Origin: Paramacrobiotus metropolitanus
Lineage: Eukaryota; Tardigrada; Eutardigrada; Parachela; Macrobiotidae
Direction: 5' to 3'
Length of the DNA: 64,000 bases
NCBI RefSeq assembly: GCF_019649055.1
Contig: NW_026570221.1
Coordinates: forward strand, 4,340,001-4,404,000
Below the pieces are notes generated by a model that saw only the letters and a program-made list of their open reading frames with translations, had not been told where the DNA came from and ran no database searches. Shown here in pieces: positions 10,429-20,567 of the stretch (the first letter of the stretch is position 1; each line of letters starts with the position of its first letter). Made by a program: the position numbers and the translations under genes.

Positions 10429-11399
10429 GTGAAAAGCTGGTTGCCCGCCCTTAGTGACTTAAAGGTCACCGGACCCGGAACAGGATCTGAAGCTCAAAAC
10501 GGAAAGGTCACCGGACTTGACGCATCAGCGGAGAAGCAAGATGACCTTTGGGAAACGGACAAAGTGGCCCAAGCGTTGAATGAATGTCCGATTAAGTTGT
10601 TAAGATTCCCGAAGCAGATGAAAAAGAGATATAAACCGCTACCGCGCTGTAAGGTCATCCGGGATTGGAACGAACTTAGCACGGCGACAGTTCGTATCGT
10701 TAACTTGCAAGGTGACGAAGAGGAAGAGGATGACTCGAATCTGCAACTACGAAACAAACAGCTGTACGATCCCCATTTGGCAATGATAATCGATGAGCTG
10801 GAACACTTACCGGATGCGGAAACAAGATCAAAATTTGAAGTTCATTACCAATTGTGGAATGGCATATTGTACCGAGTAAAGGATAAAAATGGGAAACTTG
10901 AAAGGTCATATGTGGTACCATTGTCAGTGCGAAGGGCGATAATTCACGCATTGCACGATGAAAAGGCGGCAGGACATCTGGGCTTCGAAGAGACATTGTC
11001 AGCAATCCGACTCCGATATTATTGGGATCGAATGAGTACAGACGTAAAGAATTACATACTTGCCTGTCAAGGATGACAATTCCGCAAGACGCCAAGGAAA
11101 TGTCCACCGGGCAAATTACAAGAAATAAAAGTTGAACATCCGTTCTTCCGAGTATACGCCGACCTTAAAGGACCGTTGCTACCGACGAAGAAACGTGGAT
11201 ATAAGTACATAGCGGTATTCATTGACCAGCTGACGAAGTACGTGATTGCGGTACCGATGAAAACGGCAACGGCTAAGGAGTTCGCAAAAGTGTTCGTCAA
11301 GCACGTGATATTGGTACATGGCGCACCGCATATCCTACATACGGATCGTGGACGGCGCTTCACAGCTGAAGTATTGACAAAGGTCACCAACGTCTTTAA
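10429..11399 (+). pseudogene. pol: G1 integrase, N-terminal zinc domain and first two catalytic Asp (interrupted)
   Basis: After a variable linker with several AAAGGTCAC copies comes the integrase HHCC domain: HALHDEKAAGHLG (His ligands), then CQG followed by TGA at 11074, exactly where the fourth ligand Cys would stand. The core follows in the same frame: YADLKGP with the first catalytic Asp and HTDRGRRF with the second. The ORF is cut at the TTAA at 11396 by a 2.1 kb insertion; the third acidic residue lies beyond it. Confidence 0.85.
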
Positions 11400-11420
11400 G
11401 ACTAGGAAAGTGCACCGCTT

Positions 11421-12321
11421 TAGGCTAGCACTATAAGACCGAAGCGAAGCTAGGAACAGTAAAGGGGAATATAACCCAAAAGGTCACACGTTCAGGTCTG
11501 CTTGCAAAGACTACTCGTACTAAGACATAAGTGTAAGTAGTTGCTCACATTGGAACAGTACTTGCCGTACCCACTATTCTGTATAATGTAAGTAATATAA
11601 CAAAGTCCTTGAGTACTGTAGCGGCTCCACCAAGTTATACCACAGAGTTTGTGTACGGGAAAATTGCACTCGCGCAGCGTGTGCATGCCCATGCATCGCG
11701 TGCACAATTAATACACACACTCTGGGTACTGTTTTCCCGTATACAAACTCTGTGGTACAACTTGGTGGAGCCGCAACAGTACTATATTGGTTACAAGAAC
11801 GTATTTCCGTAACATTCAACTGACGTTCGTGACTCACTGTCAGTACAAGGTGCATGGAGTACTAACGCCGCTTACTGCTGAAGGCGCTAGTAAGCGACGC
11901 TTGTCTTTTTAACGATAAGTTGCAATCGTACATTCCGCTCTCTTTAAACTGCAAGTGATACGAGAAGGCCTTTTGAATATAATATTAGTTAGCAAAGTAC
12001 GTTTCCTCACATTCCTATAGCAACGTTTATTAATTAGTATAGGATGCATGAAATATTAGCACAACTACTTACTACTATACGGTCTATACCTGGCTATGAA
12101 TAAGCAACCTTGTGTAGAAGCTGCGGGGCTCCAGCAAACACAATAATAATTCTGGTAAATGTTATTCCGTTATATATTTTTACACACCTGCCAATCCATT
12201 CTTTCATAGCAAAGAGAATTAAATCATGCTGAACGTAGGACTTTGCATGGTTACATTATGTACTGCTCTCATTTACTGATCCGACTCCCAAGCTTCGGTG
12301 CGGTCTTATAGTGCAAGCCTA
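11421..12321. repeat. Inverted-repeat unit inside the insertion (MITE-like)
   Basis: TAGGCTAGCACTATAAGACCG near 11,421 reappears inverted and with few changes at 12,292-12,321 (…GCGGTCTTATAGTGCAAGCCTA). This gives a 0.9 kb unit with about 25-bp ends and no ORF. Confidence 0.55.
11613..11782. repeat. Palindromic hairpin element, about 170 bp
   Basis: Two arms of about 50 bases, starting GTACTGTAGCGGCTCC on the left and ending GGAGCCGCAACAGTAC on the right, are near-perfect inverses. The loop is rich in GTGCATGC-like steps. It looks like a fold-back MITE nested within the integrase insertion. Confidence 0.7.
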
Positions 12322-13350
12322 GAACGGTGGACTTCTAACCTCAGTGGTAAATATGCTACCGGAAAAAAAGATAAGGGTTTATTTTTTTGAATACAAAGGG
12401 TCGACTATCGTTTTAGCTGATAATTAGTAAGCTATGCGCTGTTACTTGGTAGTTAGTCTGAAGACATTGTATTAAATTGTACTGTGCTTAGTAGAACGTG
12501 ATCTTGGGACCGTATAAGCACGTAAGTATGCCCGTTGGTGTTTTGCCTTAACGCGAGGATGCCTGCGATTTGGTCATTTTGCGGCAACTCGTATGACGCT
12601 GTCAAGATACGATTTTGAGTTGTGTGAATGTAAAGAAGACTCAGAGGGATGATCATTCTACACTACTACGTTGGCAAAAAAATTGTTTTACTTTCACTCA
12701 ATCAGTTATATGGTTTTAAAGTCAAAAATTTTAGGCTAAATTCACTAAGCGCTGTTTGGTAAAAAAATAATCTGGAAACGCTATCTTGTGCAGAAACATT
12801 GTAAAAGCTTTTCACACACAGGAAATTTGAATAGAAGTATCGATTCATTTAAAAACTTAAAATATTCAAAACTGTTTTTGGGGTGTTGGGGTGGTACCCC
12901 CTGAACGTTTACCGTTATAACTCTGGTAGTTTCAATGATATCCAAAATCGGTGTGTGTGGTAAGCTCAAGAGACAGCTCGATTTAATGACATTTTACACT
13001 CAATTTTTTTATAAAGCGTTGATTTGTTATTCGATTAAGTTTAATTTCTCCGGAAGCGCATTCAAAGTTTACGGTGTTTTGTTGCGCTATGTCTAGAATG
13101 TTCAGCTGGACAGCTGAGTAAAACAAATGAAAGGCGGATGACTCTGGGATGGCGGGTGAATGCGTGCCGCATGCAAAGACAAAGGCCGTTGGTCAAACAA
13201 ACCATCACACCGTCGTGTCACTAATGCTTTGGCTCAGCATTTCTTTGAAGAAGCTGATTACTTTGCTTGCTCACACAATTGCGGTTTCCCTACGCTGTAT
13301 TACGTAAGTAGTATTAAGCACCTAGATGTCCCCCCTAAGAGCCCCTAAGC

Positions 13351-13386
13351 GTCGGTCACGCCCTAACTTCTTAGGGCGTGACCGAC
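13351..13386. repeat. Perfect 16-bp inverted repeat with CTTC loop
   Basis: GTCGGTCACGCCCTAA and its exact inverse flank CTTC, followed by two copies of GTGCGTGACCGAC (about 13,394-13,419). It lies near the right end of the integrase insertion and may be its subterminal structure. Confidence 0.75.
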
Positions 13387-13473
13387 AACTTAGTGCGTGA
13401 CCGACGTGCGTGACCGACGCACAAAAATTCCCGTTTTCTTGAACATAGAGGACCTTCGCTTCGCTTCGGTCGA

Positions 13474-13907
13474 TTAAACATACGTTTGGAACTGCGTATC
13501 ACCCAGAAGGTCAAGGCCAAGTGGAGAGACAAATGCAGACGATTGCGGATGGCTTGGCACAGTACTTGAAGGCGTGAAATGAAAGAAAGTTCAAAAAGTG
13601 CCTCCCATACGTCATTTCGGCGATGAACAGAGCCGTACATGCCACAACGGGTTATTCAGCATTTTACATGTTACACGGCAGAGAAATGACCATGCCGGAA
13701 GATGTGGTGACGAAAACGAACGTACCGGACGACTATGGGACTCCAGATGAATGGGTGGAAACCATGAAAAAGAACTTGACCTTTGCTGAAGAAGTGGCGA
13801 AATGTAATATTAAAGACGCATATGAGCGAAATGCGGAAATTTATAATAAAAAGAAATCGAAACTGAATTTCAAAGTTGGCGACTTCCAAAGTACTTTCAA
13901 GTACTGA
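13474..13907 (+). pseudogene. pol: G1 integrase, distal catalytic core
   Basis: Picks up the integrase after the insertion: the AYHPEGQGQVERQM segment with the third catalytic residue (Glu), then a TGA at about 13,575 in register, then the long helix MNRAVHATTGYSAFYMLHGRE, which aligns with YNRTKHKTTRQSPYYMLFGRE in G2. It ends with a frameshift near 13,890 in the beta-barrel region. Confidence 0.85.
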
Positions 13908-14999
13908 TACGACTTCCAAAGGATACGAAACAAGGGAAGAAGGAAACCCAGTCATACTTTAAGGCAAAGTACGATAAGGTGTGGAAGATTCTCAGTTTCC
14001 CCAAGGCAAACGAAGCGGAGGTCATCGAGCAGAATCCAAAGAAGGAAGCGGACTTAAAGGTCGTCTCGATAGATCGGTTGAAACCCTGGCACCCGCCACT
14101 ACCGGTCGAAGTAGCAAAGCGCACTTCCCAAAAAGACTTGGAACCAGAGCGAAGTCCGCAAAATGATTTGGACTCCCAACACAAATCATTTTTCGAACCA
14201 CGCACTGCTACCTTAAAAGATAATGACCTCTCGAAAAAGTCAACCGACCATTGATGGAATAGCAGAACGGGTATCTCAAAAAGAGCTGGAACAACCTTTT
14301 TTCGAACCACCTCTGCTACCTGAAACGGATGTAAATAATGGAGAAGAGAAAATGGAGAAACCGAAAAAGAAAAGAGGAAGACCAAGGAAAGAAGACAAAG
14401 ACTTTGAAACAGCAGTTACAAAAAAGTTGAACGCAGAAGCCGGGAATTTGGCAGAAAGGTCAACAGGAAGCGCAGCTAAGGGCTTAGAACCGAAAAAAAA
14501 CAGTACGACCTTTCCTGAACCACGTACTGTTGGAGTACCAGAGCGTACTTCGAAATTTTTCGAACCACGCACTGCTACCGAGACCGAAAATCATTTGGAT
14601 GTTGATGAAGTAACAGAGCGTACTTCCAAAAAGGACTCGGATCAGCCCTCTTTCGCACTGCTACAGAGAACGTCTTCACAAAAACGAGAGAAGAGGAAAT
14701 AGAAGCAGTTAAAAAGAAAGCTGACCAGTTAGGTCGTGATATAGAGAAGGCCATCAAAGAGCGAAAGGTTAAAAAGAAGAAACCAACTCCCACGGAACTT
14801 TTAACCCAGAAAGAGGAATTTGAAGACGCCGCTGACAAAGACTTATTTGATCGGATAACTAAAGGACGCAAAGACATTAATCCGAAAATAAGATTAACAG
14901 GCGTTAATGATATTAAGAGCGGGAGTTGGGAAGGTGTAAAGGTCATACGTCGCAAAGCGGCTCATCGTTATCGTTTTCATTGTTACAGAAGGTAAGCGA
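13908..14999 (+). pseudogene. G1 pol C-terminal tail with FFEPRTAT repeats
   Basis: Three overlapping frames (13,979-14,254; 14,223-14,702; about 14,690-14,996) together continue pol. The first resembles the integrase C-terminal barrel: FKAKYDKVWKILSFP… then VVSIDRLKPWHPP, compare NVERLKHYHP in G2. Then come degenerate repeats of FFEPRTAT/RTSQKDLE encoded by TTTTTCGAACCACGCACTGC at about 14,190, 14,300 and 14,556, followed by a basic Lys-rich end. Two frameshifts are needed to read it as one. Confidence 0.6.
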
Positions 15000-15005
15000 A
15001 AGTTA

Positions 15006-17084
15006 ATGGACAGATTGGAACGTCAGATAACAGACAATTCTGACACGGAAAGTATTGGAAACCCGCTAAAGGCACCTACAAGAATGGAAGGTCAGCAGGA
15101 GTATAACGTTTACTACGGAGAAGAATCGGTATCGTCGGCGGAAACGGCTCAGAATGAACCGATAACGGGCCCACCGACTTACTATGGAGGCCACGCGTAT
15201 TACCCGTATCAGGATCCGGGAACGTCAACAAGTTATCAAGACACGTCAAACTGGGTCTACGGCACAGTTGTCGGAACCCAGTATGCGGGACAGCCAACGC
15301 AGGGCGACCCTAACCTGCCAGGATCATACACTCCGCCGATAATGGGACTGGGATCATCTAACCCACAGTTTATGGGGTCACCGCAAGTGATGATGGGACC
15401 GGCAAGAATGCTGATGCCGCCACCGCAAGTACAATCACAAAGGTCATCGCCGATACTGCCACCATTCCCGCACACAGGAGGGCTATCGTTTTCGGATATC
15501 GGAACGCTTCACTTTAGAACGCCACAGACCGCAAGTAGACCTCCATGGAGATCGCCACATAAAGGTGGGAGGCGAGGAAATCGATTTGAGTCACCACGAC
15601 CGCCGCGAGGAATATTGCCATCGCTAGGTCCCAACCGGTAAATGATCGGACTAGACGGCCTACGGTTAACTCCACCGGGCGAACCTTTTTTGCGTCAGTA
15701 TTCACCAAAACTACCGGTTGACATTAGAGATGACGACGCACAGCTTAACATAATCGTGGGAAGCAAAGAAAGGTTGACAGAAACCGATAGGCAGGCCATC
15801 CGCGACTTCAATCGGATGTGCCGTGACCTTTACAGGATCCACGATAGGGTGGACGATGAACACGCATTCTACGGGAAACTACTTAGCGTGGAAGGAGTCA
15901 TCAGACCGGTCCATAGCGCAATGAAGGAGAGGTCGCGCGTAATCGAAGCAAAACGCAAAGGGATATCGATAAAGATTGCATCGATGAAACAATATCACCC
16001 AGCGTTAGTCAACAGGAGATGGCCAGAGATGATCGAAAAGATTTTGAGGTTCCTGAAGACGTTCCCTGATGAGAAGGAGGAACCTGTGACTGATACAGCA
16101 GATACAGCAGGGCCATCACGAGTACCGGTTAAAGCCGCAACTTCAGTCAAAGAGATGTCAGATAGTGACCTCCTGGAAGGGAAAAGGAAAATCGAAGAAG
16201 CTATGTCCGAACGGGCAGAAAGGTCACGAGCCAGCTCGATTGCGGACTCATCTCGTGGAAGCGTGAAAGGTGGAAAAAGAGTGAGGTCACCAACGCAAAG
16301 CCCGAAAGACGGTGAACCGAAAGCTCAAAAGAGCAAAAAGGTTACGGCGATTAAAGCACCGCCGGCCGAGCTACAGTCACCGATACCAGTAGGAAAAAGG
16401 ACACAGTCCACATCAAAGGAGCAGGAAGTTGTACTTTTCCGGTTACCAAAATGCAGAACGTTTACTGTGAAGTACACCGGAATCGACCATAATGAACTAA
16501 AGGTCACCGCCCGTATAGTCGACAAGAGATTGAATAAAGAAATCGAATCATATTCGAGCGCAGCGGACAGATCCGTTAAAGACGAGATCGGAGAGAAAGC
16601 GAAAGCAGAAGTGTTAACTGCCTTGCAGTTTATTCCACCGGAAGAACGGCACAATCCCAGAATCCTTATCCAGATGATGAAACACGTGGTTGCAAAGGTG
16701 GCGGCCGAAGAGGATGCTTGGATCCGAATCAGAGTGGGATCAAATGAGGACCTCTTGGCATACACGTATACAGTCAAAGGAAAGTTGTTGACTGTGGAAC
16801 AATATTACCTGAGGGAAGAGGCAAAGTCAAAGCCAAAAATAACGCTGGAGGACTACGAGAAGACTTCGAAGTACACCGACTCGACCGCCCGGAAGATGAC
16901 TATGAAATTCCATATGGTCGAGGGACCACCGGAGGTTGTTACGGCGGCCATAGTGGATCCAATTACAGGAGATCCAATTCGTTCGCACCATGCGACATAT
17001 CGGATGAGAGCGAACGCAACGCAAATAAGGCGGCGCTGGACCAACTGTGGAACATCGTGCCCGAAAGCGACCGGGAAGACGTGA
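15006..17084 (+). pseudogene. G1 cargo ORF A: Pro/Gly/Tyr-rich head and unknown domain
   Basis: Starts at the ATG at 15006. The first 211 codons encode a Pro/Gly/Tyr-rich, probably disordered region. TAA at 15639 is the only stop before the same frame continues from 15,642 for 480 codons. That second part opens with a folded-looking segment (GLRLTPPGEPFLRQYSPKLPVDIRDDDAQLN…, RDFNRMCRDLYRIHDRVDD), then a Ser/Lys-rich linker, then a further mixed domain. I do not recognise either. It ends by frameshift at about 17,020-17,084. AAAGGTCA occurs repeatedly. No equivalent exists in G2. Confidence 0.6.
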
Positions 17085-18244
17085 CTGTTCTAATTAACAC
17101 GAAGATCAGCATGATGCGATACCGTGCTGAGAATGACGGAGCCCACTTTAGGCTAACCAAAAGGACAGATGACGGAAAATTCAAAACGGTATTTTACGAC
17201 GCCAAGAACACACCCCTGTGGGAAATTATCACACAAGGTCACCAAGACTTCGCTGCGCCACACTTGGAACTTGAAGCGCAACAACCGGCACACGAAGGCG
17301 GGGCCGAGGAAATGGAAGAAGAGGCGCAGGCAGACACATCGACAGCTGCAGCGGAGGAAACAGGAGGCGGCAGAAAATCACTGCAACGGGTACATGATAT
17401 TATTAAAGGTCACGCTAAACACCTAGTGTGTGAAGACCCTAACTGTGAAGACTGTAATAAATCGGGCGACTCTGAAGAAGAAGGTGACACAGAGGGAGAA
17501 GAGGAAGAAGAAGCCGAAGAAGATGACGAACCTTTACCTCCTAAAGCGGTTATCCAACCGAAGAAAGCAGCCAAATTGGAAGAAGCAATGAGACCGGATA
17601 AGAAGAAAAAGGATGACAAAAAGGATGATGAGAAGAAGAAAAAGGAGGAGAAAAAGGGCGACGAGCAAAAGAAGAAAGACCGTGAGAAGCAGAAAAGCAA
17701 ACCCGCGACTGCAGACGTTGAGATCCTTGATACGACGGAAAGGTCATCGTCACCAGCGCCTCCGAAGAAATTTGTTATTGAATCAGCGACGTCAAAAGTA
17801 AAGGATGTTGAACCGACGACATCAAAAGGCAAAACTCTCGCGGTGAAGCTAGTCGTCACTATAGTTATTTCAGCATCCACACCGAAAGAAAGACGGGAGA
17901 AACAGAAGGCAAAGAGAGAGGCGTCTCGCGAATCTACGGCATCAGAAGTGAGTCTACCAAGCACTTCGACGGTCAGCGCGAGGTCACATACGGACCCAAA
18001 AACGGTTAGAGGAAGGACCACAGAACCAAGGTCACAACAGAGCTTAGCTGACGCCTTCGAAAAAAGAAAGAAGGCGAAGAGTGAACCCGTTACGTCAAAA
18101 CCGAAAGGTCACGCGAAAGCTAAAGCAATATCAAAACTCGAAGCGCTGCAGATGTTCACATATACCCAACCGGATGGTGATAGTGAACTCGAGTATTTTC
18201 GGGAGACGAAGCGGAATTCGATGACCCCGACGACGATAATTTAA
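17057..18244 (+). CDS. G1 cargo ORF B: highly charged protein
   Basis: A 395-codon ORF overlapping the previous one by 28 bases in another frame. Its meaningful reading begins slightly upstream (NKAALDQLWNIVPE…), so the two were probably one gene. It has a short folded part (DGAHFRLTKRTDDGKFKTVFYDAKN), an acidic stretch, then a lysine/glutamate-rich run (KKKKDDKKDDEKKKKEEKKGD) and a Ser/Thr-rich tail. Function unknown. The Ser/Phe-rich minus-strand ORF of 203 codons over it is the shadow of the charged repeats. Confidence 0.5.
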   Translation: MPESDREDVTVLINTKISMMRYRAENDGAHFRLTKRTDDGKFKTVFYDAKNTPLWEIITQGHQDFAAPHLELEAQQPAHEGGAEEMEEEAQADTSTAAAEETGGGRKSLQRVHDIIKGHAKHLVCEDPNCEDCNKSGDSEEEGDTEGEEEEEAEEDDEPLPPKAVIQPKKAAKLEEAMRPDKKKKDDKKDDEKKKKEEKKGDEQKKKDREKQKSKPATADVEILDTTERSSSPAPPKKFVIESATSKVKDVEPTTSKGKTLAVKLVVTIVISASTPKERREKQKAKREASRESTASEVSLPSTSTVSARSHTDPKTVRGRTTEPRSQQSLADAFEKRKKAKSEPVTSKPKGHAKAKAISKLEALQMFTYTQPDGDSELEYFRETKRNSMTPTTII

Positions 18245-18264
18245 CAGTTTCCGAACTCGTCGAT

Positions 18265-19658
18265 ATGTTTGAGGAAGTAGAGAAGAATTATTTCGCGCGA
18301 ATTAGAACGGCACCGGTCACGACGAAATTCAGGACAGGCCTAAAGAAATACTTAAAGGAGAAACATCGTAGTTTCACAAAGCAAAAGTTTGAAGCCAATT
18401 TGGAATACGCTCGGAATGCGGGGAAATTGATACAGAAGCATCCCAACTTCGAGTACAAGGCAAAGCTGTTCAGACCGACAAGCGCGGATAAAGCGTTGAC
18501 GAGCCCTAATGAAGATGGCGTTACGCGGATAGAAAGGGTGATCAACGGAATGACGAGTCCGTTGGGATCAACGAGTCACCGGATTAGTCAGTACATTAAT
18601 GCCGTTAGGCAAGATGGGAAAGGAATGATTAAAGAAATCGATACGGCCACTGAACGGGTGCTACCTAAGATGATTAAAAAGGGCATCTTGCGAACAACGA
18701 ACGCACATAGAGGATAGCCGATTAGATACACGAGACTGGACTTAATACCACCGGAGAAACAGGATCGTTGCCATATGTCGGACAGTGAGGACACAGAAAA
18801 GGCGGAGATTCCTCGAACGGGTGACCCTAAGAAAGAACGCGCCAAATCCAAGGCACAAGTCCTGAAAACGGCGAAACAACGTAAATTACCAATGGATTCT
18901 GGCTCAGAATCAGATGACGAAGATCAAGCCACTGCACTTACGCCTTCTACACCAGTGACAGAGAAGGACGAACAATCCAAAGGTCAAACAACGGCTGAAA
19001 CGACTGAGAAGGAAGCGGATTCTAAAGGTCAAGAGAGTCCTGCGCCGACCGAAACACCGAAAGGTCACGAGACTCCAGATGAAGGGAAAAGTTTACGACC
19101 CTTACGGATAAAGCCACAGCAGATACAGAAGCGGCCTCAGCACGACAGGTGTTTCAGAAATCGTTGTTAAAAGATGCACACGCATTGGGGAAACCGAAAG
19201 GTCAGGAGACTCCAAATCAGGGAGAGAAGTCAGACGAACCGAAATCGGCTCAATCATCGTCAGGATCACTAGCAAAGCTAACGATCGATGAGAAACAGAG
19301 TCAAGAGACGGAGCCTACGGACTCGGCATCCCCCCAGAAACCGATAACTACAGAGAAACCAGTTGACTTACCTGATTATATGCTTGGGTTACCGTTGAAC
19401 GATACGAACCCATCGTGGAAAGAAATCAAACAAGTCTTGGAAACTCAACCAGAACGTCGTATGCTCGTCGGTGAACTCAAAGATACGGTTTTCACAAACT
19501 TGAAAGGGAAGACGTCAAAAAACCAGTTAGATCGGATCACTAAAAGGGCCTTTAACGAAGGATCCGATACTAGCTGCTTTCGGCTACTATCTGCAGTGCT
19601 CTCGCTATCCGGAACCGATTCGTGGACGTGCCAGGTTATTTCCCTTTCTCCCGGGTAA
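18265..19658 (+). pseudogene. G1 cargo ORF C: basic domain and polar linker
   Basis: Frame 18,265-18,717 (RTGLKKYLKEKHRSFTKQKFEANLEYARNAGK… ) reads as a continuation of cargo ORF B after a frameshift. A TAG at 18715 is followed in the same frame by a polar region to 19,170, which then shifts at about 19,090-19,150 into 19,149-19,658 (…LPDYMLGLPLNDTNPSWKEIKQVLE). The polar part is full of KGQ/KGH peptides from the recurring octamer. No recognised domain. Confidence 0.5.
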
Positions 19659-20166
19659 ACCGGGAACTACGGTCATTGAGAGATGTAATGGATTGTTGTG
19701 CTGTTAGCACCGTAAACCAAATTCTAAAAGCTGTGCTGACAATGACAATATTGTACCGACCTCTCATCTGTTCTGCACGGACGAAACCGAGGAAAACTTG
19801 GGGAACTTGTTCCGAGGAAAACTTGGGATCCGATACACCGACTTCAACGGGTTTTCATATTATCTACCGCCGAAAGATCGAACACCGAGACTGAAGATGA
19901 ACGTAGTGTCATGGAAGATAGCCATTACTGATGCGGCCATACCGGGCATTGGCGGAACAAAAGGGGCATCATGGGATGACCTTTCGAATTATATGGCGGT
20001 CCAGTATGAGTTGGGTGAACTGAATATCGAAAAAGACCGAAAATGGATTCAGAAAGCGGTCCAAAGTCTGATTGAAGACGACGACGCACTTGAACTCACC
20101 CGGGATGGGCGGATCGACTTCAAGGCACACGACCCATCCGAGTCGTCGGAAAAGCCTAAAGAGTGA
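19659..20166 (+). pseudogene. G1 cargo ORF D: small folded domain
   Basis: After two more frame changes near 19,560-19,800, the frame at 19,798-20,166 encodes an about 120-residue segment with balanced composition (LGIRYTDFNGFSYYLPPKD…, SWDDLSNYMAVQYELGELNIEKDRKWIQKAVQSL). The last part has the rhythm of a winged helix, but that is only an impression. It closes the 5.2 kb block 15,006-20,166 that G2 lacks. Confidence 0.45.
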
Positions 20167-20267
20167 AACGGACCGGTGTAGTATGCAGCGAGTAAAGAAC
20201 CACTGCATATTACAGAAAAAGCATAAAGTAATTAGACAAAAAAGGGGTCACATGGGAATACGAGAGT

Positions 20268-20567
20268 AAAAAGGTCACTCTAAAACTAGCAAAGTGCAGA
20301 AAATAGCTGTATAAAAAGGTCACAGCAGTCAGGACAGGCGAGCGAGTTCAGTACAGATAACGTGAGAAAGGTCACCACGTTATAGTGAGAAAGGTCACGG
20401 GGAGATAGAAAAGTCTCAGCTCAGTACTGGCGTAATCTAAATAAGCATAAAAATGAAAAATGCCGCGTTAACGGATAAGGATAGAGAAAGGTCATTGGAA
20501 ACAAAATACTATGATGGAATTGTTTTGAATTGCAGATTCAAGTGGCAGAATGGCACAGAAAGGTCAA
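20268..20567 (+). promoter_or_regulatory. Six AAAGGTCA octamers upstream of the post-pol ORF
   Basis: Six exact AAAGGTCA copies (mostly AAAGGTCAC) and one variant (AAAGGGGTCAC) lie in about 300 bases, mostly untranslated, between the cargo block and the post-pol start. The orientation is opposite to the leader cluster at 1,271-1,690. Confidence 0.65.
20519..20535 (+). promoter_or_regulatory. Putative splice acceptor for the G1 post-pol ORF
   Basis: TTGTTTTGAATTGCAG ends at 20,535, 14 bases before the ATG at 20550. G2 has TTATCTTGTTCTGCAG ending 16 bases before its homologous ATG (60,726). The shared placement is the main support; no transcript was seen. Confidence 0.5.

Larger units (their letters stand above)
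11400..13477. mobile_element. 2.08 kb insertion in the G1 integrase with TTAA duplication
   Basis: TTAA stands at both ends (11,396-11,399 and 13,474-13,477). The integrase frame resumes in register on the right if one TTAA plus the insert is left out. No transposase is visible and the small ORFs inside look accidental. The extreme ends are not inverted copies of each other, but GACCGAAGCGAAGC at 11,437 has its inverse at 13,458. TTAA duplication is typical of piggyBac-like elements and some MITEs; the missing terminal inverted repeat makes the family uncertain. The insert may be a composite. Confidence 0.75.

Noticed and set aside
17410-18021. Minus-strand ORF of 203 codons rich in Ser and Phe
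   Set aside because: Antisense of the Lys/Glu/Asp-rich cargo ORF B.
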